From positions 1 through 6,944 of the forward strand of contig QMLW01000095.1 in assembly GCA_003646935.1 (NCBI GenBank): a stretch of DNA of 6,944 nucleotides. Reading direction: 5' to 3'. This document shows positions 5,406 to 6,944 of this stretch, piece after piece; the first letter of the stretch is position 1; the number at the start of each line of letters is the position of its first letter. The notes below the pieces were generated by a model that saw only the letters and a list, made by a program, of their open reading frames with translations, had not been told where the DNA came from and ran no database searches. The position numbers were made by a program, and so were the translations under genes. Origin of the DNA: Deltaproteobacteria bacterium. GTDB taxonomy: Bacteria > Desulfobacterota > DSM-4660 > Desulfatiglandales > B25-G16.

Positions 5406-6716
5406 ATGATTACGGATTTACTGAGAACGATTGATCAAGTGAGCAGGGATAAGGGAATTGATTCCAAGGTGTTGATAGATGCCCTGGAGGAGGCGGTTCG
5501 GTCAGCTGCAAAAAAGAAGTTCGGCTCCGAATATGAGCTTGAGGTGAATTTCAATAAGGAAATCGGGGAAATAGAGGTCTTTGAGTTCAAGGAGGTAGTA
5601 CATGATGTCACGGACGAGAGGCTGCAAGTATCGTTGGAGGAAGCCAGAGAGCTTGATCCAGAATCAGAGATAGGGGACTCCTTGGGTATAAAGATGGACA
5701 CCGATACCCTGGGAAGGATCGCTGCACAATCGGCGCGACAGGTGATTATGCAGCGATTGAGGGAGGCGGAGCGTGATGCAGTCTATGAGGACTTCAAGGA
5801 CAGGAAAGGGGAGATCATCAACGGTATCGTGCAGCGATTTGAAAAAGGTGCCATTATTGCGAATCTCGGAAAGGCCGAGGTTGAGCTCCCCCTTAAGGAG
5901 CAAATCCCCAACGAGAGCTTCACCCAGGGCGATAGGATCAGGGCATATATCTACGATGTGAAGCATCACGGCAAGGGCTCTCAGATAATACTGTCTCGAA
6001 CCCACCCAAACTTTTTATCCGCTCTCTTTGAGAGCGAGGTGCCGGAGATTTCCGAGGGAATTGTCAAGATTGTGCAGGCAGCAAGGGAACCGGGGAGTAG
6101 GTCGAAGATAGCGGTGGCGTCAAGGGATAGGGATGTCGATCCGGTCGGAGCCTGCGTGGGGATGAAGGGATCCAGGGTGCAGGCGGTTGTCCAGGAACTC
6201 AGGGGTGAAAAGATCGATATCGTGCCGTGGGATCCCGATCCCGCGAAGTTCGTGTGTAACGCACTCGCTCCGGCCGAGATCCTCAGGGTCATCGTTGATG
6301 AGGAGAGCAGGGTCATGGAGGTCGTGGTGCCGGATGATCAGCTGTCCCTCGCGATTGGAAAGAGGGGTCAGAATGTGCGGCTGGCATCCCGGCTCACCAA
6401 CTGGAGGTTAGATGTAATCAGTGAATCGGAGTACAACAAGCGATTGACAGAGGGCTATACAACCCTGCTCAAGCTCTCTGGAGTAGGCGAAAAACTGGCT
6501 ACCGCGTTGTATGAAACGGGTTTTCGATCTGCAGAGGACATCGCCAAGTCCGATGCTGCAGATCTGGCAACCGTAAAGGGCATTAGCGAGAGAAAGGCTC
6601 AGGAGTTGGTTAAAGAGGCGCTCGATTCCCTTGATCAAGAAGGCTACGAACAGGACACCGCTCAAGATGAGGAGGAACTATTCGGAGGAGTAGATGAGCA
6701 AGATGAGGGTTTATGA
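5406..6716 (+). CDS. nusA: Transcription termination/antitermination factor NusA
   Basis: NusA binds RNA polymerase and nascent RNA, promotes pausing and intrinsic termination, and joins rRNA antitermination complexes. From ATG 5406 the protein has 436 residues. The N-terminal RNAP-binding domain spans about 1-127 (MITDLLRTIDQVSRDKGI). An S1 domain follows at about 131-199 (GEIINGIVQRF). KH1 lies around 200-275 with GMKG at 252-255, and KH2 around 280-345 with GKRG at 318-321 in AIGKRGQNVRLAS. One helix-hairpin-helix unit spans 354-411 (KLSGVGEKLA, TVKGISERKA). A short acidic tail covers 412-436. E. coli NusA is longer, about 495 residues, with two acidic repeats; this one has a single unit, as many non-enteric NusAs do. 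The last 23 bases overlap infB. In E. coli, NusA affects expression of its own operon, and the upstream terminator makes that plausible here. Confidence 0.97.
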   Translation: MITDLLRTIDQVSRDKGIDSKVLIDALEEAVRSAAKKKFGSEYELEVNFNKEIGEIEVFEFKEVVHDVTDERLQVSLEEARELDPESEIGDSLGIKMDTDTLGRIAAQSARQVIMQRLREAERDAVYEDFKDRKGEIINGIVQRFEKGAIIANLGKAEVELPLKEQIPNESFTQGDRIRAYIYDVKHHGKGSQIILSRTHPNFLSALFESEVPEISEGIVKIVQAAREPGSRSKIAVASRDRDVDPVGACVGMKGSRVQAVVQELRGEKIDIVPWDPDPAKFVCNALAPAEILRVIVDEESRVMEVVVPDDQLSLAIGKRGQNVRLASRLTNWRLDVISESEYNKRLTEGYTTLLKLSGVGEKLATALYETGFRSAEDIAKSDAADLATVKGISERKAQELVKEALDSLDQEGYEQDTAQDEEELFGGVDEQDEGL

Positions 6717-6944
6717 ACTAGCAAAAGAACTGCGAATGGACAGCCACGAGTTGGTCGAGCGGCTCAAGGGTGCGGGTTTCTCCATCAATAACCATATGAG
6801 TGCCCTTGATGGAGATGACGTGGGCCGCGCCAGGGATTATCTCTCAGGGGCGACAAGCGAGGTTTTTGAGGAGAAACGGATAAAGCCCACCGTTATACGC
6901 AGGAGAAAGAAGCTTGTTCCTAAGGTTCAGGAGTCGATTGAGCA
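6694..6944 (+). CDS. infB: Translation initiation factor IF-2, N-terminal part (3' partial)
   Basis: IF2 is the GTPase that brings initiator tRNA to the 30S subunit and promotes 50S joining. Only the first 83 codons are in the window. They begin MSKMRVYELAKELRMDSHEL, a typical IF2_N domain start, followed by a basic segment (VIRRRKK, 67-73) leading into the usual disordered linker. The GTPase domain lies beyond the window. The start is ATG 6694, with GGAGG (6684-6688) five bases upstream. The ATG at 6703 would drop three residues and has worse spacing. The gene overlaps the 3' end of nusA by 23 bases in a different frame, which suggests translational coupling in one operon. Confidence 0.94.
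   Translation, partial: MSKMRVYELAKELRMDSHELVERLKGAGFSINNHMSALDGDDVGRARDYLSGATSEVFEEKRIKPTVIRRRKKLVPKVQESIE

Overview
The window is a housekeeping stretch of a Gram-negative bacterial chromosome. It holds no mobile element, CRISPR array or defence locus that I can recognise, and I found no new multigene system. An apolipoprotein N-acyltransferase (lnt) and an AMIN-type cell-wall amidase point to an organism with an outer membrane. The gene content, the TPR-AMIN-Amidase_3 architecture, the short NusA and the IF2 N-terminus resemble Desulfobacterota (former Deltaproteobacteria). That placement is an inference from memory of those families, with moderate confidence.

Layout. A 5'-truncated periplasmic N-acetylmuramoyl-L-alanine amidase runs on the plus strand (2-1474). 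It converges on a minus-strand pair, lnt (4314-2791) then prfB (2786-1673), which look cotranscribed. Between them are 198 bases of non-coding DNA with a 12-bp palindrome and a long-looped inverted repeat. prfB is not a short gene with a TTG start at 2602. It starts at ATG 2786 and needs a programmed +1 frameshift at CTT-TGA-C (2717-2711) to give a 370-residue release factor 2.

The 347 bases upstream of lnt (4315-4661) carry no gene. They hold a candidate lnt promoter, an inverted repeat made of heptamer units (4371-4442), a second AT-rich inverted repeat (4584-4620) and a strong-looking promoter for a tRNA. The tRNA is a well-formed tRNA-Gly with anticodon CCC and encoded CCA (4662-4737). 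A 173-base leader with successive hairpins follows, ending in an intrinsic terminator (4869-4891) just before the rimP ribosome binding site. Then come rimP, nusA and the first 83 codons of infB.

How it fits together. The plus-strand tRNA-rimP-nusA-infB order matches the E. coli metY-rimP-nusA-infB operon, with tRNA-Gly(CCC) in the place of initiator tRNA. The genes serve 30S maturation (RimP), transcription elongation, pausing and termination (NusA) and translation initiation (IF2). The most interesting regulatory points are the terminator between the tRNA promoter and rimP, a 9-nt match between its 5' arm and the tRNA 3' end, and the autoregulatory frameshift in prfB.
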